Shown: positions 15,368 through 25,604 of the stretch, in pieces
How the letters are laid out: each line of letters opens with the position of its first letter
Position numbering within the stretch: position 1 is the stretch's first letter
Translations under genes and position numbers: made by a program
NCBI GenBank assembly: GCA_036504735.1
Contig: DASXUQ010000010.1
Location: 248,001-312,000 of the forward strand
Source: a bacterium
GTDB taxonomy: Bacteria > Electryoneota > RPQS01
DNA length: 64,000 nucleotides
Reading direction: 5' to 3'
The notes under the pieces: model-generated
Database searches by the model: none
What the model saw: only the letters and a program-made list of their open reading frames with translations
What the model was told of the DNA's origin: nothing

Positions 15368-18300
15368 ATGAACGTCCCGTTTGTACTTCGTCGCGCGAGT
15401 TCAAAGCAGTGTCCGCGAATGGTACGTTGTTTGGCAGTGTTGATTTGTACACTGTGTTTTTGTGCATTTGGGCAATATCCGGCTGAGGTTGGTCGCCCAA
15501 GTCCCTCTATTCTGCATGCACCCCTCTTCGAGAGGAAAATTCTGGTCCTTGATGTCCAGAGTGACGTGAAAGGTGAACTCCGGGTTCTCCGGCAGAAACA
15601 TACATCGCCGCAGGCAATCCACAAAGCGGTGGTCTTGCTGCTCCAAAAGACTGCCAGTGAGAGTCAGGTGCCGGTAGTGGCAGAACTGGCGCGGATGCAG
15701 GGAGAAGGCGCGGTAAAATCCTTCCAACCGTACTTTGTGGCTAATTGCATTGTGGTGGAGGCTACCGGTGCGGCCTTTGCGGACTTGAAGACGGCACCGG
15801 GAGTGGCGGAGATTGAGCCGGACTACGGAATTGCGATGATCTCCGATCCTCCTGCGGAGCCGGATCATGCTTTTGCGACGACGCAGGCTGGACTGATTGC
15901 GATCCGTGCGCCACAGGTCTGGGCGATGGGCATTACCGGTGCGGGTGTGCTGGTTTCCCACATGGATACCGGGGTGAACGGAGCCCATCCGGCGCTGACG
16001 GGAAAATGGCGCGGGAGTTACGGGTACCCGGCTGCGGCCTGCTGGTTCGATCAGCAAGGGAGTACCACCAGCCCGGTGGACCAGGCCGGGCATGGAACGC
16101 AGACGATGGGCATCCTCTGCGGCACCGCACCGGGGGATACCATCGGTGTGGCATGGGGCGCACGGTATATCTCCTCACGGTTGAATCAGCAGAGCGGACA
16201 ATCCACAGTGACGTCGGCGCTGGCAGGCTTTCAATGGCTTTTGGACCCGGACGGAGATCCGGAAACCTTCGATGACGTGCCGCGAGTAGTTTCGAATTCC
16301 TGGGGTCTGGAAGCGGCATCGTATCCGGCCTGCTATTCGGTCTTCGACGCGGTGATCGATAACTGCGAGGCAGCAGGCATTGCGGTCTTTTTCTCGGCGG
16401 GGAATGAAGGGGATCACGGCGCGGGAACGATCCGCATTCCGGCGGCGCGCGCGGCGACGCCCACGAGTTCCTTCGCCGTAGGCGCGTATGACGTGGCGGT
16501 GGATTCGATCTGGAGCTATTCGAGCCGGGGACCTTCTCCGTGCGCGGCAAATCCGGAATTGGCAATCAAGCCGGAACTGGTCGCACCGGGACGGAGCGTG
16601 CGCAGCGCCTATCTTGGGACGTCGTACCTGACGGCGACGGGGACCTCCTTCTCGACGCCGCATGTGGCGGGAACGGCGGCGCTGATGCTGGAAGCCAACC
16701 CGGCGCTTTCGACAGATTCGCTGAAAGAGATTCTGCTGCTCACCGCCGTGGACAAGGGACCGCCGGGCAATGACAATACCTATGGCTATGGAGAACTGGA
16801 TGCGCTGTCAGCGGTGATGGGAGCGTTGGGCGGCGTGGGCTGGGTCGCGGGACATGTGACGGATGCTTATGGCGGTGCGATTGCCGGTGTGGTGACCATC
16901 GCCGGCGATCCGCATCACACACAGGCGGACGGCGCAGGGAATTTTGCGCTGGCCATGCCTGCGCAGATGGCCTTCACCCTGCGGGTCGACGCGGCGACGT
17001 TTCAATCGTATTCCCGTGCGGTGACGTTGAACGCCGGGGATACGCTGTCTCTGGAGATCGTGCTGAGTGTGGCGGCGGACTGCGGAGTGATTACGGGAAC
17101 GGTGACCAATTGCCGTGGGATACCCGGTGCGGGGGCGCGGGTGTGGGCCGCAGGGGCCAGCGTGCCGGCGACGGAGACAAATCTTGACGGCCACTTCCAT
17201 CTGGTGCTGCCACAAGGGGTGTACGGCGTGAGCGCGTCGGATGGCTGGTGCGCCGACGGAACCGTTCCGGGCGTGCAGGTGTCCGGCGGCGGAATCAGTG
17301 ACATCGAAATTGTGCTGCCTGCCAATCCGGCGTATGTGTGCAGCGACCCCGATCCGCGGGGCTACCGGGCCTGTGACAATAACGATCCCGGCGGGCCTGT
17401 CTACGATTGGACGGAGATTGCTCCGGCGCAGGGGGGACGCGGCACAGTGCACAATCTGAGCGAAGGCTCGACGGTACCGCTGGCGCTGCCTTTTTCCGTA
17501 AGCTTTTATGGGGTCAGCCGCGACAAGCTCTATTTGAATCCGAAGGGGAATGTGAGCTTTGTGCGAGGATTCACCGACCGGGTGAACACGGCACTGCCGC
17601 GCAATTACACGCCGCTGATTTTGCCGTTCTGGGATGATGTGAGCGATGCGGACGGGGGCGACGTCTGCTCGTATCACGATGCCGCGCACGGGCGTTTCAT
17701 TGTGGAATGGTCCGCAGTCCCGCACTATGGCGGCGGCAATCCCGAGAGCTTCGAACTGGTGATTTACGATCCGGCCATGCTGCCGACGAGCACGGGCGAT
17801 GCCGTGCTGGAGATGCGGTACCGGGATCTCAGCATTTCCGACGATTGCACGGTGGGGATTGACGGGAACGGCGGCGGCAATTACCTCCAGTATGTGTACA
17901 ACGGATCTTACGGCGCGCACTCTTCGGAACTGACCGGTGGCCGTGCCATACGGTTCCAGTCGGGGACGCCATCGGGAGGCGCGGGAAGTCTGGCGATTTT
18001 GAATCCGTCCCTCATGCTGAGCGTGCCTCAGGGGCAGACGGTGGACACGGCGCTGATTTTGAGCAATGCGGGAAATGCTCCTCTGGCGTATGCCGTGACG
18101 CTGGGGTACGACACCGCTTCGCGGGCCTACTCGTGGACGAGTTCACGCACCACCGGCGGTCCGGCCTACGAGTTTTTCGACATCACCTCGCTGGGGCAAC
18201 CGACGGGAGTGGCGGGCGATGACAGCACGGGTGATCCGCGCCCGATGCCGTGGTTCTTCCCGTTTTATGGACGGAGTTTCAACCGGGTTGCGATCTGTTC

Positions 18301-19168
18301 CAACGGGTGGATCTCTTTTACATCCTGTTTGAGCAGCATGTCCTGGCAGCCTGTACCGCTGAATGACGAGCACGATCCGTACTACGCCATTGCGCCGTAC
18401 TGGACGGATCTCGACCCGACGCGAGGCGGAGCGATTCTGTGCTACGATGACGCGGAGCGGGAACGGTACATCTTGCAGTGGAACCAGATCCGGCGTTACG
18501 GGTCGTCGGCGCCCAACACATTCCAGATCGTGCTCTACCGCAACGGGACGGTCGATTTTGTCTATGCGACCATGGCGAGCCCGGTCAACGCGGGGGCGGT
18601 GGGCATCAAAGGCCGCAACGGCGAGTGGCTGCAACTGGCGTACAATCAGGCGTTCGTGCAGAGCAACACGCTGGTCCGGATGTTTCAGCCGGACACCTTT
18701 GCGACGCACTGCAGCGTGCGCGATGCGGTGCAGGGGGTGATTGCGGCGGCGCAGCAGGTGAGGGTGCCGCTGCGGTTGGAAAACCACCACATGAGCTTCG
18801 GCGAGCAGTCCTGGCAGGTGAATATCGGCTCTTCCGATCCGCACGGAACGCGAGTGGCAGCAACCGTAAGCATGCTGAACATGCCCGACCCTTCCGGGCT
18901 GCACGTGGTGCTGATTCCGGCGGGGCCGGGCGGCGTGACGCTGCGCTGGAACCGGATCGTGGCGCCGCGCTATTGCATTTACAGCGGCTCGCCCCAGACA
19001 GGAGTGACCGACCATTTCGAGACGGCGGTGACGGACACGTTTGTCACGCTGCCCTATGCGCCGGACAACCGGCGGGTGTTTGATGTGCGGTTCTGTGATA
19101 CTTCAGCGGCTGCGCTGAAGCGGCAGGCGGAGGTTGCGATCACGCGAACTCAGACGTCCGGGAAATAG
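15368..19168 (+). CDS. Secreted subtilisin-family (S8) serine peptidase with nidogen-like repeats
   Basis: A 1266-residue exported endopeptidase. The signal peptide covers about residues 1-35 and is followed by an inhibitor-like propeptide to about 165. The catalytic triad is complete: Asp200 (SHMDTGV), His242 (GHGTQT) and Ser427 (GTSFSTPHVAG). Two carboxypeptidase-regulatory-like Ig domains follow (about 488-565 and 571-650). Then come two copies of a beta-rich nidogen-like module (about 657-862 and 920-1110) and a fibronectin-III-like end. No T9SS sorting domain is present at the C-terminus. It is the first of three large secreted peptidases on this strand. AAGG lies just upstream of the ATG. 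Confidence 0.9.
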   Translation: MNVPFVLRRASSKQCPRMVRCLAVLICTLCFCAFGQYPAEVGRPSPSILHAPLFERKILVLDVQSDVKGELRVLRQKHTSPQAIHKAVVLLLQKTASESQVPVVAELARMQGEGAVKSFQPYFVANCIVVEATGAAFADLKTAPGVAEIEPDYGIAMISDPPAEPDHAFATTQAGLIAIRAPQVWAMGITGAGVLVSHMDTGVNGAHPALTGKWRGSYGYPAAACWFDQQGSTTSPVDQAGHGTQTMGILCGTAPGDTIGVAWGARYISSRLNQQSGQSTVTSALAGFQWLLDPDGDPETFDDVPRVVSNSWGLEAASYPACYSVFDAVIDNCEAAGIAVFFSAGNEGDHGAGTIRIPAARAATPTSSFAVGAYDVAVDSIWSYSSRGPSPCAANPELAIKPELVAPGRSVRSAYLGTSYLTATGTSFSTPHVAGTAALMLEANPALSTDSLKEILLLTAVDKGPPGNDNTYGYGELDALSAVMGALGGVGWVAGHVTDAYGGAIAGVVTIAGDPHHTQADGAGNFALAMPAQMAFTLRVDAATFQSYSRAVTLNAGDTLSLEIVLSVAADCGVITGTVTNCRGIPGAGARVWAAGASVPATETNLDGHFHLVLPQGVYGVSASDGWCADGTVPGVQVSGGGISDIEIVLPANPAYVCSDPDPRGYRACDNNDPGGPVYDWTEIAPAQGGRGTVHNLSEGSTVPLALPFSVSFYGVSRDKLYLNPKGNVSFVRGFTDRVNTALPRNYTPLILPFWDDVSDADGGDVCSYHDAAHGRFIVEWSAVPHYGGGNPESFELVIYDPAMLPTSTGDAVLEMRYRDLSISDDCTVGIDGNGGGNYLQYVYNGSYGAHSSELTGGRAIRFQSGTPSGGAGSLAILNPSLMLSVPQGQTVDTALILSNAGNAPLAYAVTLGYDTASRAYSWTSSRTTGGPAYEFFDITSLGQPTGVAGDDSTGDPRPMPWFFPFYGRSFNRVAICSNGWISFTSCLSSMSWQPVPLNDEHDPYYAIAPYWTDLDPTRGGAILCYDDAERERYILQWNQIRRYGSSAPNTFQIVLYRNGTVDFVYATMASPVNAGAVGIKGRNGEWLQLAYNQAFVQSNTLVRMFQPDTFATHCSVRDAVQGVIAAAQQVRVPLRLENHHMSFGEQSWQVNIGSSDPHGTRVAATVSMLNMPDPSGLHVVLIPAGPGGVTLRWNRIVAPRYCIYSGSPQTGVTDHFETAVTDTFVTLPYAPDNRRVFDVRFCDTSAAALKRQAEVAITRTQTSGK

Positions 19169-19178
19169 TTACGCTACC

Positions 19179-19194
19179 GGCCGCGAAAGCGGCC
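19179..19194 (+). repeat. Short GAAA-tetraloop hairpin between the subtilisins
   Basis: GGCCGC-GAAA-GCGGCC in the 54-base gap after the first protease. It could be an RNA-stabilising or weak terminator hairpin; there is no T-run. Confidence 0.4.
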
Positions 19195-19222
19195 AAATCG
19201 GGACTACGGAAGGGAGTTTGTT

Positions 19223-21775
19223 ATGCAGCTCTGGCGTATTCCGGTTTGTATCCTCGCTGCGGCGTGTGCGCTCGCGGCGGCGACAGACATTTCCGCAGCG
19301 GAATTTTCTCCGCTGCTGGACCGCGAACTGTCGAAAGCAACTTCGGGAGATTTTGTCAGCGCGATTGTGATTTTGGAGAGCCCGATTGACATTCGTGCGC
19401 TGGATGAGCGGTTGCACGTGGAGAAGGCGAGCAAGCTGAAGCGGCACACGGACGTGCTGGCGGCGCTGCATTATAATGCCGAATCCACGCAGCCGAAGAT
19501 CCGCGCGGAGTTCGACCAGGCGATCAGCAACGGCGTCATGCAAGGCTACACCGCCTATTGGATCGAAAACTGCTTCGTGATTCACGCAGCGAAGAGCTTC
19601 ATCGAAGGTTTGCGCACCCGCGGCGACATCCGGTATGTCACGGAGAACTTCCGGGCGGAGCTGATTGAACCGGTGCGCCGGGAGCGCGCGGAACGCAATC
19701 CGCTGGACTCGCGGACCATGGCATCTGGCATTGTGGCGACGGGGGCACTGCGGGTCAATGAGGAGCTGGGGATTACCGGCAGCGGAGTGCTGATCGGCGA
19801 CTGTGACACGGGCGCGGACCGCAATCATCCGGCGCTGGGCGCGCGCTGGCGGGGGAATTTTGCGCCGTGGTGGCAGTGCTGGAAGGACAATGTCAATCAC
19901 AGCAGCCAGGCGCCTTCCGACGGCAACGGGCACGGGACGCACACGCTGGGCACGATGACGGGACGGGCGGTGAGCGGGGCGGACACGACCTGGGTCGGCT
20001 GCGCACCCAATGCCCGCTGGATTGCCAACAATGCGATTTCGATGAACGTTGGCCGGACGCTGGACAACGAGATCCTGGCAAGTTACCAGTGGTTTGTCGA
20101 TCCGGATACGGTGAACCATTCGCTGGACGCCGTGCCCGATGTGATCAACAACAGTTGGGGCACCTATGCAAATATAGGCGGCGATCCGGTCTATACTCAG
20201 TGCTACACCTTTTGGAACACGGCGATCCTGAACGCCGAAGCGGCGGGGATTGTGGTGATTTTCGCGGCGGGCAATGAGGGAGCGAGCGGTCTGCGCAGTC
20301 CGGCGATCTACTCGCTGAACGAGCTGCAGATCTTTTCGGTGGCGGCTGATTCGGTGGACGGACACACGCCGCCGTATGCGTTGGCAGGCTTCTCGAGCAC
20401 GGGGCCGACGCCATGCACGCCGGCGATTCCGAATAACATCAAGCCGGAAATCTCCGCGCCCGGGGTGCATGTCTATTCGTCGCTGCCCGGCAGCAGTTAC
20501 GGCTATCTGGATGGGACGTCAATGGCCACACCGCATGTATCGGGGATTGTGGCCCTGATGCGCGAGGCGTGTCCGAATTGCGATCCGGCGACGATTAAGC
20601 AGGCGCTGATCAACACGGCGATTCGCACGGGGTATGTGACGCCGCCGGCCACGGAGAATAACCGTTTCGGCAACGGGTTTATTGACGCGTACGCCGCGGT
20701 GGTGTCGGTGATGGGGAACATGGGACGCGTGATGGGGACCATCCGCGACGCTTCGACCAGCGCGCCTGTGCAGGCAACGGTGCAGGTGGTGGGCGGTGTC
20801 CAAAGCACTCTGTCATCGGCGGCGGGAAGCTATTCGCTGGTGCTGCCGGGAGATTCGACCTACACGCTGCGCTATTCGCTTTACGGTTATGCCACGCACG
20901 ATCTGACCGTCCATGTGGTCACCGATGACACGACGCTGCAGGATGTGAGCCTTGTGCCGCGCACCGTGGTGACGCTGTTGGCGGAAGATTTCGAAACCGG
21001 CGCGACGGGATGGACGCACACGACGCCCGGCGGGCAATGGGTAGATCAGTGGAACCTGACCACGCAGCGCGCGCACAGCGCAACCCATGCCTACAAATGC
21101 GGCGATACCGGAACGGGAAATTACGCGAATTACAACGACGCGCGCTTGACGTCGCCGGTGATCACCGGACTTCCGGCGGAAGCGCGGCTGCATTTCTGGC
21201 AGCAGATTGAGGCGGAGGTGTCGGCGGCATTTCCGGATTCGGCCTATGATGGCGGGATCCTTGAAGTGTCGGCCAATGGCGGAGCCTTCATGCAGATCAG
21301 TCCGCTTAGCCCCTATCCCAAGACGTTCCGCTGGCAGCGCGGCGGCGGCGGCCCGGCCACGGGACCGATGCTTGGCCAGCCGTGCTTTTCGGGAAGTGTG
21401 ACGGCATGGACAGAGGTGGAAGCGGATTTGTCCGCCTTTGCCGGACAGGCGATTCAACTGCGTTTCAGGTTTGGCAGTGACCAGTCCAGCGGGATGGCGG
21501 GATGGTTTGTGGATGATGTGTTGGTGACGGCCTTCGGGCCGAACAACCTGACGGCGCCGGAATCCGTGGTGATTTTTGTGGACGGGACGGATGTGATTTT
21601 GCGCTGGGCGGCGGACGGGAGTCCGGCCTACCGGGTCTACAGCGATACCGATCCGGCGGGTACTTTTGCCACGCTGGTGGGAACCACGGCGACGCCGACG
21701 CTGACCCTGACGGGCGGCGCGGCCTCCCCGGCCAAGACATTTTACATCGTGCGCGGATGGAACGGACAGCCTTGA
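19223..21775 (+). CDS. Secreted subtilisin-family (S8) serine peptidase
   Basis: An 850-residue exported endopeptidase. The signal peptide ends near ATDISAAEF, and a propeptide reaches about residue 160. The triad is Asp195 (DCDTGAD), His237 (GHGTHTLG) and Ser433 (GTSMATPHVSG). After the catalytic domain come a carboxypeptidase-regulatory-like domain (about 499-575) and a MAM/jelly-roll-like domain (about 585-770, FETGATGWTH ... RLTSPVI). A fibronectin-III-like module with the block YRVYSDTDPAGTF ends the protein. That last module is closely related to the end of the M14 peptidase next door, so the cluster shares accessory parts. The start is the ATG at 19223 with GGGAG upstream. Confidence 0.9.
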   Translation: MQLWRIPVCILAAACALAAATDISAAEFSPLLDRELSKATSGDFVSAIVILESPIDIRALDERLHVEKASKLKRHTDVLAALHYNAESTQPKIRAEFDQAISNGVMQGYTAYWIENCFVIHAAKSFIEGLRTRGDIRYVTENFRAELIEPVRRERAERNPLDSRTMASGIVATGALRVNEELGITGSGVLIGDCDTGADRNHPALGARWRGNFAPWWQCWKDNVNHSSQAPSDGNGHGTHTLGTMTGRAVSGADTTWVGCAPNARWIANNAISMNVGRTLDNEILASYQWFVDPDTVNHSLDAVPDVINNSWGTYANIGGDPVYTQCYTFWNTAILNAEAAGIVVIFAAGNEGASGLRSPAIYSLNELQIFSVAADSVDGHTPPYALAGFSSTGPTPCTPAIPNNIKPEISAPGVHVYSSLPGSSYGYLDGTSMATPHVSGIVALMREACPNCDPATIKQALINTAIRTGYVTPPATENNRFGNGFIDAYAAVVSVMGNMGRVMGTIRDASTSAPVQATVQVVGGVQSTLSSAAGSYSLVLPGDSTYTLRYSLYGYATHDLTVHVVTDDTTLQDVSLVPRTVVTLLAEDFETGATGWTHTTPGGQWVDQWNLTTQRAHSATHAYKCGDTGTGNYANYNDARLTSPVITGLPAEARLHFWQQIEAEVSAAFPDSAYDGGILEVSANGGAFMQISPLSPYPKTFRWQRGGGGPATGPMLGQPCFSGSVTAWTEVEADLSAFAGQAIQLRFRFGSDQSSGMAGWFVDDVLVTAFGPNNLTAPESVVIFVDGTDVILRWAADGSPAYRVYSDTDPAGTFATLVGTTATPTLTLTGGAASPAKTFYIVRGWNGQP

Positions 21776-21842
21776 GCGCGTGCCGCGCAGGATGAGGACC
21801 TTATTTGAAGAGAAGACGTTATCAGCTAATGCAGAGGTGACA

Positions 21843-24800
21843 ATGCGCACGTGGGATAGAATCGTACTCTTACTCGCGATCCTGGTGCTGGCTTCAGCGG
21901 TACAGGCACAGGATGTATACCGCTCACATATGATGGTCAAGGTGTTTCCGGAAAACAAGGCCCGGCTGGCGGAATTGTACCGCTACTCGAATCTCGACGT
22001 GGTGCCAGGCGAACAGCCGGACCAGCCGGATGTGATCGGGCTGCCGGAGGATCTCGAGTTTCTGACCGCCCACGGCTACCGATATGCGATGATCCATCAG
22101 AATCTCGAACAGTTCTATGCGAGCCGGTTGGAAGGTCCGGCGACGTTGATGGGCGGATACAAGACGTATGTCGAGATTCAGGCGGCGATGGATTCGATCC
22201 ACAATGCGCATCCAGGCATTGCCACGGCCAAATGGAGCATCGGCGCGACGGCGGAAGGGCGGCAGCAGTGGGTAATGCTGATTACCAACCTTGCGGACTC
22301 GGCCACGGCCAAGCCGGAGTGCTTCTATAATTCGCTGATCCACGCCCGTGAACCGGCGGCGATGGAGTGCAATTTCTATTTCATGAACTGGCTGACGGAT
22401 AATTACGGCACGGATCCGCAGGCGACGTATCTGGTCAACAACCGCCGCCTGTACTTTTTACCGTGCGTAAATCCCGACGGCTATGTGTACAATCAGACGA
22501 CGAATCCGAACGGCGGCGGACAGTGGCGCAAGAACCGCCGCGTGAACGGCGACGGCTCGTACGGCGTGGATCTGAACCGGAATTTCGACGCGGCATGGGG
22601 CATCGACGATAACGGGTCTTCGCCGATTCCGTCGGATCTTACCTATCGCGGGCCGTCGGCATTTTCGGAATTGGAAACTCAGCACATCCGCGATTTCGTG
22701 AACTCGCGGCATTTCGTGACCGAACAGGATTACCATACGTTTTCGGACGATATTCTCATTCCGTGGGGAACCAGTTATTATCCGCCGCCGAGCGGCAATG
22801 GCCTGTGCGCCGATGACGCCACATTCCGGATGATCCTCGACTCGATGAATTACTTCATCCATAGCATCAACGGTGTGTGGTACCTCACGGGAACGCCGTG
22901 GGAGGTTCTGTACAACACGAACGGCGGTTCTTTCGACTGGGAATACGGCGACGCTTCACACTCCAAGATCTACGCCTTAACGACCGAAGTCGGTAACCAG
23001 TCGGACGGTTTCTGGCCGACGCCCAGCCGGATTTTACCGCTGGCGCAGGAAAACCTGCCGTCGCTGATGTTCCTCGCGCGGATCGCGGGCACGCTGGCGC
23101 CGAGGCCGTATCAGATCACGAACCTGGGGCCGTGCGAGAGCGAACTTAGCGGCAACGGGAACGGAGTGATTGAGCCCGGCGAGACGGTGAATTACCAGTT
23201 GTCCCTGATGAACAGCGGCACGAGCGCGCTGGCGAATCTTCAGGGGCAATTGTCGAGCACCGATCCGAATATCACGATTACCGGCGGCACGGCGAGTTGG
23301 GCAACGCTGAATCCGAATCAGACGGGTTCCAATAGCACGCCGTTCCATATTTCGGTGAGCGCGACCAGCCCGGCGCCGTACATGGCACCGATGAGCCTGC
23401 ATCTGACGGCAACGGGGTTGGACACGACGCTGGCGCTGAATGCGACGGTCGGGGCCTCGGCGATGTCGGACAATGTGGAAGGCGGCGTGGGCGGCTGGAC
23501 GACGGGCGGGACAAACAATCCGTGGCACATCAGTACGCGACGCGCACAGTCGGCGACCCATTCCTGGTTTGCCGGAAACGAAACCGGGAATTACGGGGAC
23601 AATATCAACGCGTATCTGCTGAGTCCTGTGATGATTCTCGGACCCGGGGCGGAGATTTCTTATGACCAGTGGTATGCCACGGAAGCCGGGTTCGATTTCT
23701 GCTATTTCGAAATGAATACGGGCACGGGCTGGACGCTGGTGGGGACAAACGTCAGCGGATCGTCGGGAGCATGGCTGCACGTCACGCGGACATTGAATAT
23801 CGCCTGCGCAGGAACGGCGGTGCAGTTCAGGTTCCGGATGACGTCGGACGCGAATACCGCAGGTGAAGGCTGGTACATCGACAACATCGCGACGAGTTGT
23901 CCGGTGCCGCCGGTGATTTCGGTGACTCCTTCCAGCGTGACGGCCCATGCATCGATGGGCGGAACGGACACACAGACGCTGCACATCTGCAATACCGGCG
24001 GCTGTTCGCTCACGTGGAGCGCGACCTATTCGCAGACCACACCGCTTTCCACCTTTGCGCATCTTCCGTCGCCCGAGGCCGGAATGCTGTTGACGGTTCC
24101 GGCGGAAGATCCTGCGGAGAATGTGACGGATAAATATGCGACGGATGCGCGGCACGGACGGAATCAACTGGACAATCAGGGCGGACCGGACGCCTTCGGT
24201 TATACCTGGAAAGACTCCAACGAACCGAACGGACCGGTGTATAACTGGGTGGAGCTTGCAGGCCTTGGAACGCGAATGAGTTTTACGGTGGATGACACGA
24301 CGATTGCGGTGACGCTGCCGTGGAACTTCCCGTTCTATGGAACCAATTACAGCACGGCGCGGATCAGCGGCAACGGCAACATCCATTTCAGCGTGGACAC
24401 ATTGGACTACGGCAACCGTTCGATTCCCAGCATCCGCCTGCCCAATGCCATGATCTGTCCGCTGTGGGATGATCTGAGTCCGCAGAATTCGGCGGGAATT
24501 TACTATTACAATGATACCGCGAACGGGCGGTTTATTGTACAGTACGACAGCGTGCCGCACTTCAACACGACGATAGGCCTTTACACCTTCGAGGCGATTC
24601 TCTACAACACCGGGCGAATTGTCTTCCAGTATCAGAGCCTGTCGGGCGCGCTGAATAGCTGCACGGTGGGAATAGAGAATGCAGCGGGCACGGTGGGATT
24701 GCAGGTGGTGAACAACGCGGCCTATCTGGCGAACAATCTGGCGATCCAGTTGCAGGTGGTTACGCCGTGGATGACCTTCGGCGGCGCGGCGAGCGGCAGT

Positions 24801-25169
24801 TTGAGTGCCAACCAGTGCGCGGATGTGACGTTGAATTTTGCGGCGGGATCTTTGCCTGTGGGAACATACACGGCTGAGATTACGGTTCAGACCAACGACA
24901 CACAGCACAATCCTGTGGTGGTGCCGGTGTCCTTTGCCGTGGGACAGTTAACGCCTCCGGCGCGGTTTGTGATCCACTGCGACCCATCCAATGCGACGCT
25001 GGTGCTCACGTGGCAATCTACCGGTGCGCCGCACTACCGGGTCTATTCGGCGACGACACTGGACGGGCCATACACGACACTGGTGGGCAACACGACGAGC
25101 CCGACGCTGACGATTCCTGTTCCGGCGGAAGCGGTGCTTTATTACCACGTGGTCTCGTCCGACCAGTAG
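21843..25169 (+). CDS. Secreted M14-family zinc carboxypeptidase, multidomain
   Basis: About 1108 residues from the ATG at 21843, which has a GAGGTG ribosome site and starts the signal peptide (ending ASAVQAQD). An ATG at 21780 would add 21 non-signal residues. The M14 site is complete: His167 and Glu170 (HAREP), Asn/Arg block GVDLNRNFDAAWG, third ligand His298 (QDYHTFSDD), and catalytic Glu382 (TTEVGNQ). Accessory parts follow: an Ig-like region, a MAM-like domain (about 540-690), a nidogen-like module (about 790-985) like those of the first subtilisin, and a C-terminal fibronectin-III-like domain. It should trim peptides released by the neighbouring endopeptidases. Confidence 0.9.
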   Translation: MRTWDRIVLLLAILVLASAVQAQDVYRSHMMVKVFPENKARLAELYRYSNLDVVPGEQPDQPDVIGLPEDLEFLTAHGYRYAMIHQNLEQFYASRLEGPATLMGGYKTYVEIQAAMDSIHNAHPGIATAKWSIGATAEGRQQWVMLITNLADSATAKPECFYNSLIHAREPAAMECNFYFMNWLTDNYGTDPQATYLVNNRRLYFLPCVNPDGYVYNQTTNPNGGGQWRKNRRVNGDGSYGVDLNRNFDAAWGIDDNGSSPIPSDLTYRGPSAFSELETQHIRDFVNSRHFVTEQDYHTFSDDILIPWGTSYYPPPSGNGLCADDATFRMILDSMNYFIHSINGVWYLTGTPWEVLYNTNGGSFDWEYGDASHSKIYALTTEVGNQSDGFWPTPSRILPLAQENLPSLMFLARIAGTLAPRPYQITNLGPCESELSGNGNGVIEPGETVNYQLSLMNSGTSALANLQGQLSSTDPNITITGGTASWATLNPNQTGSNSTPFHISVSATSPAPYMAPMSLHLTATGLDTTLALNATVGASAMSDNVEGGVGGWTTGGTNNPWHISTRRAQSATHSWFAGNETGNYGDNINAYLLSPVMILGPGAEISYDQWYATEAGFDFCYFEMNTGTGWTLVGTNVSGSSGAWLHVTRTLNIACAGTAVQFRFRMTSDANTAGEGWYIDNIATSCPVPPVISVTPSSVTAHASMGGTDTQTLHICNTGGCSLTWSATYSQTTPLSTFAHLPSPEAGMLLTVPAEDPAENVTDKYATDARHGRNQLDNQGGPDAFGYTWKDSNEPNGPVYNWVELAGLGTRMSFTVDDTTIAVTLPWNFPFYGTNYSTARISGNGNIHFSVDTLDYGNRSIPSIRLPNAMICPLWDDLSPQNSAGIYYYNDTANGRFIVQYDSVPHFNTTIGLYTFEAILYNTGRIVFQYQSLSGALNSCTVGIENAAGTVGLQVVNNAAYLANNLAIQLQVVTPWMTFGGAASGSLSANQCADVTLNFAAGSLPVGTYTAEITVQTNDTQHNPVVVPVSFAVGQLTPPARFVIHCDPSNATLVLTWQSTGAPHYRVYSATTLDGPYTTLVGNTTSPTLTIPVPAEAVLYYHVVSSDQ

Positions 25170-25193
25170 ACGTCAGGCTTATTGACCAAAGCA

Positions 25194-25221
25194 ACAGGGC
25201 GCGGTGGTTACCGCGCCCTGT
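25194..25221 (+). terminator. Terminator after the M14 peptidase
   Basis: A perfect 11-bp stem (ACAGGGCGCGG / CCGCGCCCTGT) with a 6-base loop lies 25 bases after the stop and is followed by a T-rich stretch (CTGTTATTT). Likely an intrinsic terminator. Confidence 0.75.
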
Positions 25222-25248
25222 CTGTTATTTAACGAGGAACGAAAGAGG

Positions 25249-25604
25249 TCAGCGTAGGAGGATCATCTTTTGGATGTGGGATGCATCAGCACCGGGGAGG
25301 ACGTGGCCGCGGACTTCTCTCGCCCGAGGTCCTTCACTGCGTTCAGGTCGAAGACTCCGGTGGAGTCCACGGACTCTTACGAGATGACAAAGTTGGTCGG
25401 GGGCGGTGCGGGGCTCGGGGGAATGCAGGTCCAGCGTCAGGCCGGATGAGGTGAGGAAGTAGGTGGCGCCGGGGGCGTCGTACTTGAAAGAGAACGCGCC
25501 GTCCCATTGCCTTCATTTTGGACGAAGAAAGCCGTCTGCGGCAGGGGCGTGGTAGCGGCGAGGGTCGCGGTGGCGAGCAGCAGGGTCAGGAGGATCGGGC
25601 GCAT
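25249..25604 (-). pseudogene. Decayed T9SS-type secreted protein gene (both ends, frameshift, middle missing)
   Basis: On the minus strand an ATG at 25604 starts a clean signal peptide (MRPILLTLLLATATLAAT) followed by AFFVQNEG. Restoring one base after this point gives QWDGAFSFKYDAPGA and then TYFLTSSGLTLDLHS. This is the N-terminal NEGQW...GA.YFLT block seen in many long secreted proteins of T9SS bacteria. The restored frame stays open to TGA at 25249-25251 and ends QKMILLR, the classic last residues of a T9SS sorting domain. So the start and the very end remain, joined by palindromic repeat-like DNA, with the body lost. Confidence 0.6.

Noticed and set aside
23034-24908. 624-codon open frame antisense to the M14 peptidase
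   Set aside because: It is Arg/His/Pro-rich with no family similarity, and is explained by the strong codon bias of the real gene on the other strand. Similar antisense frames at 19169-20470, 16808-17920 and 56767-58533 were rejected for the same reason.
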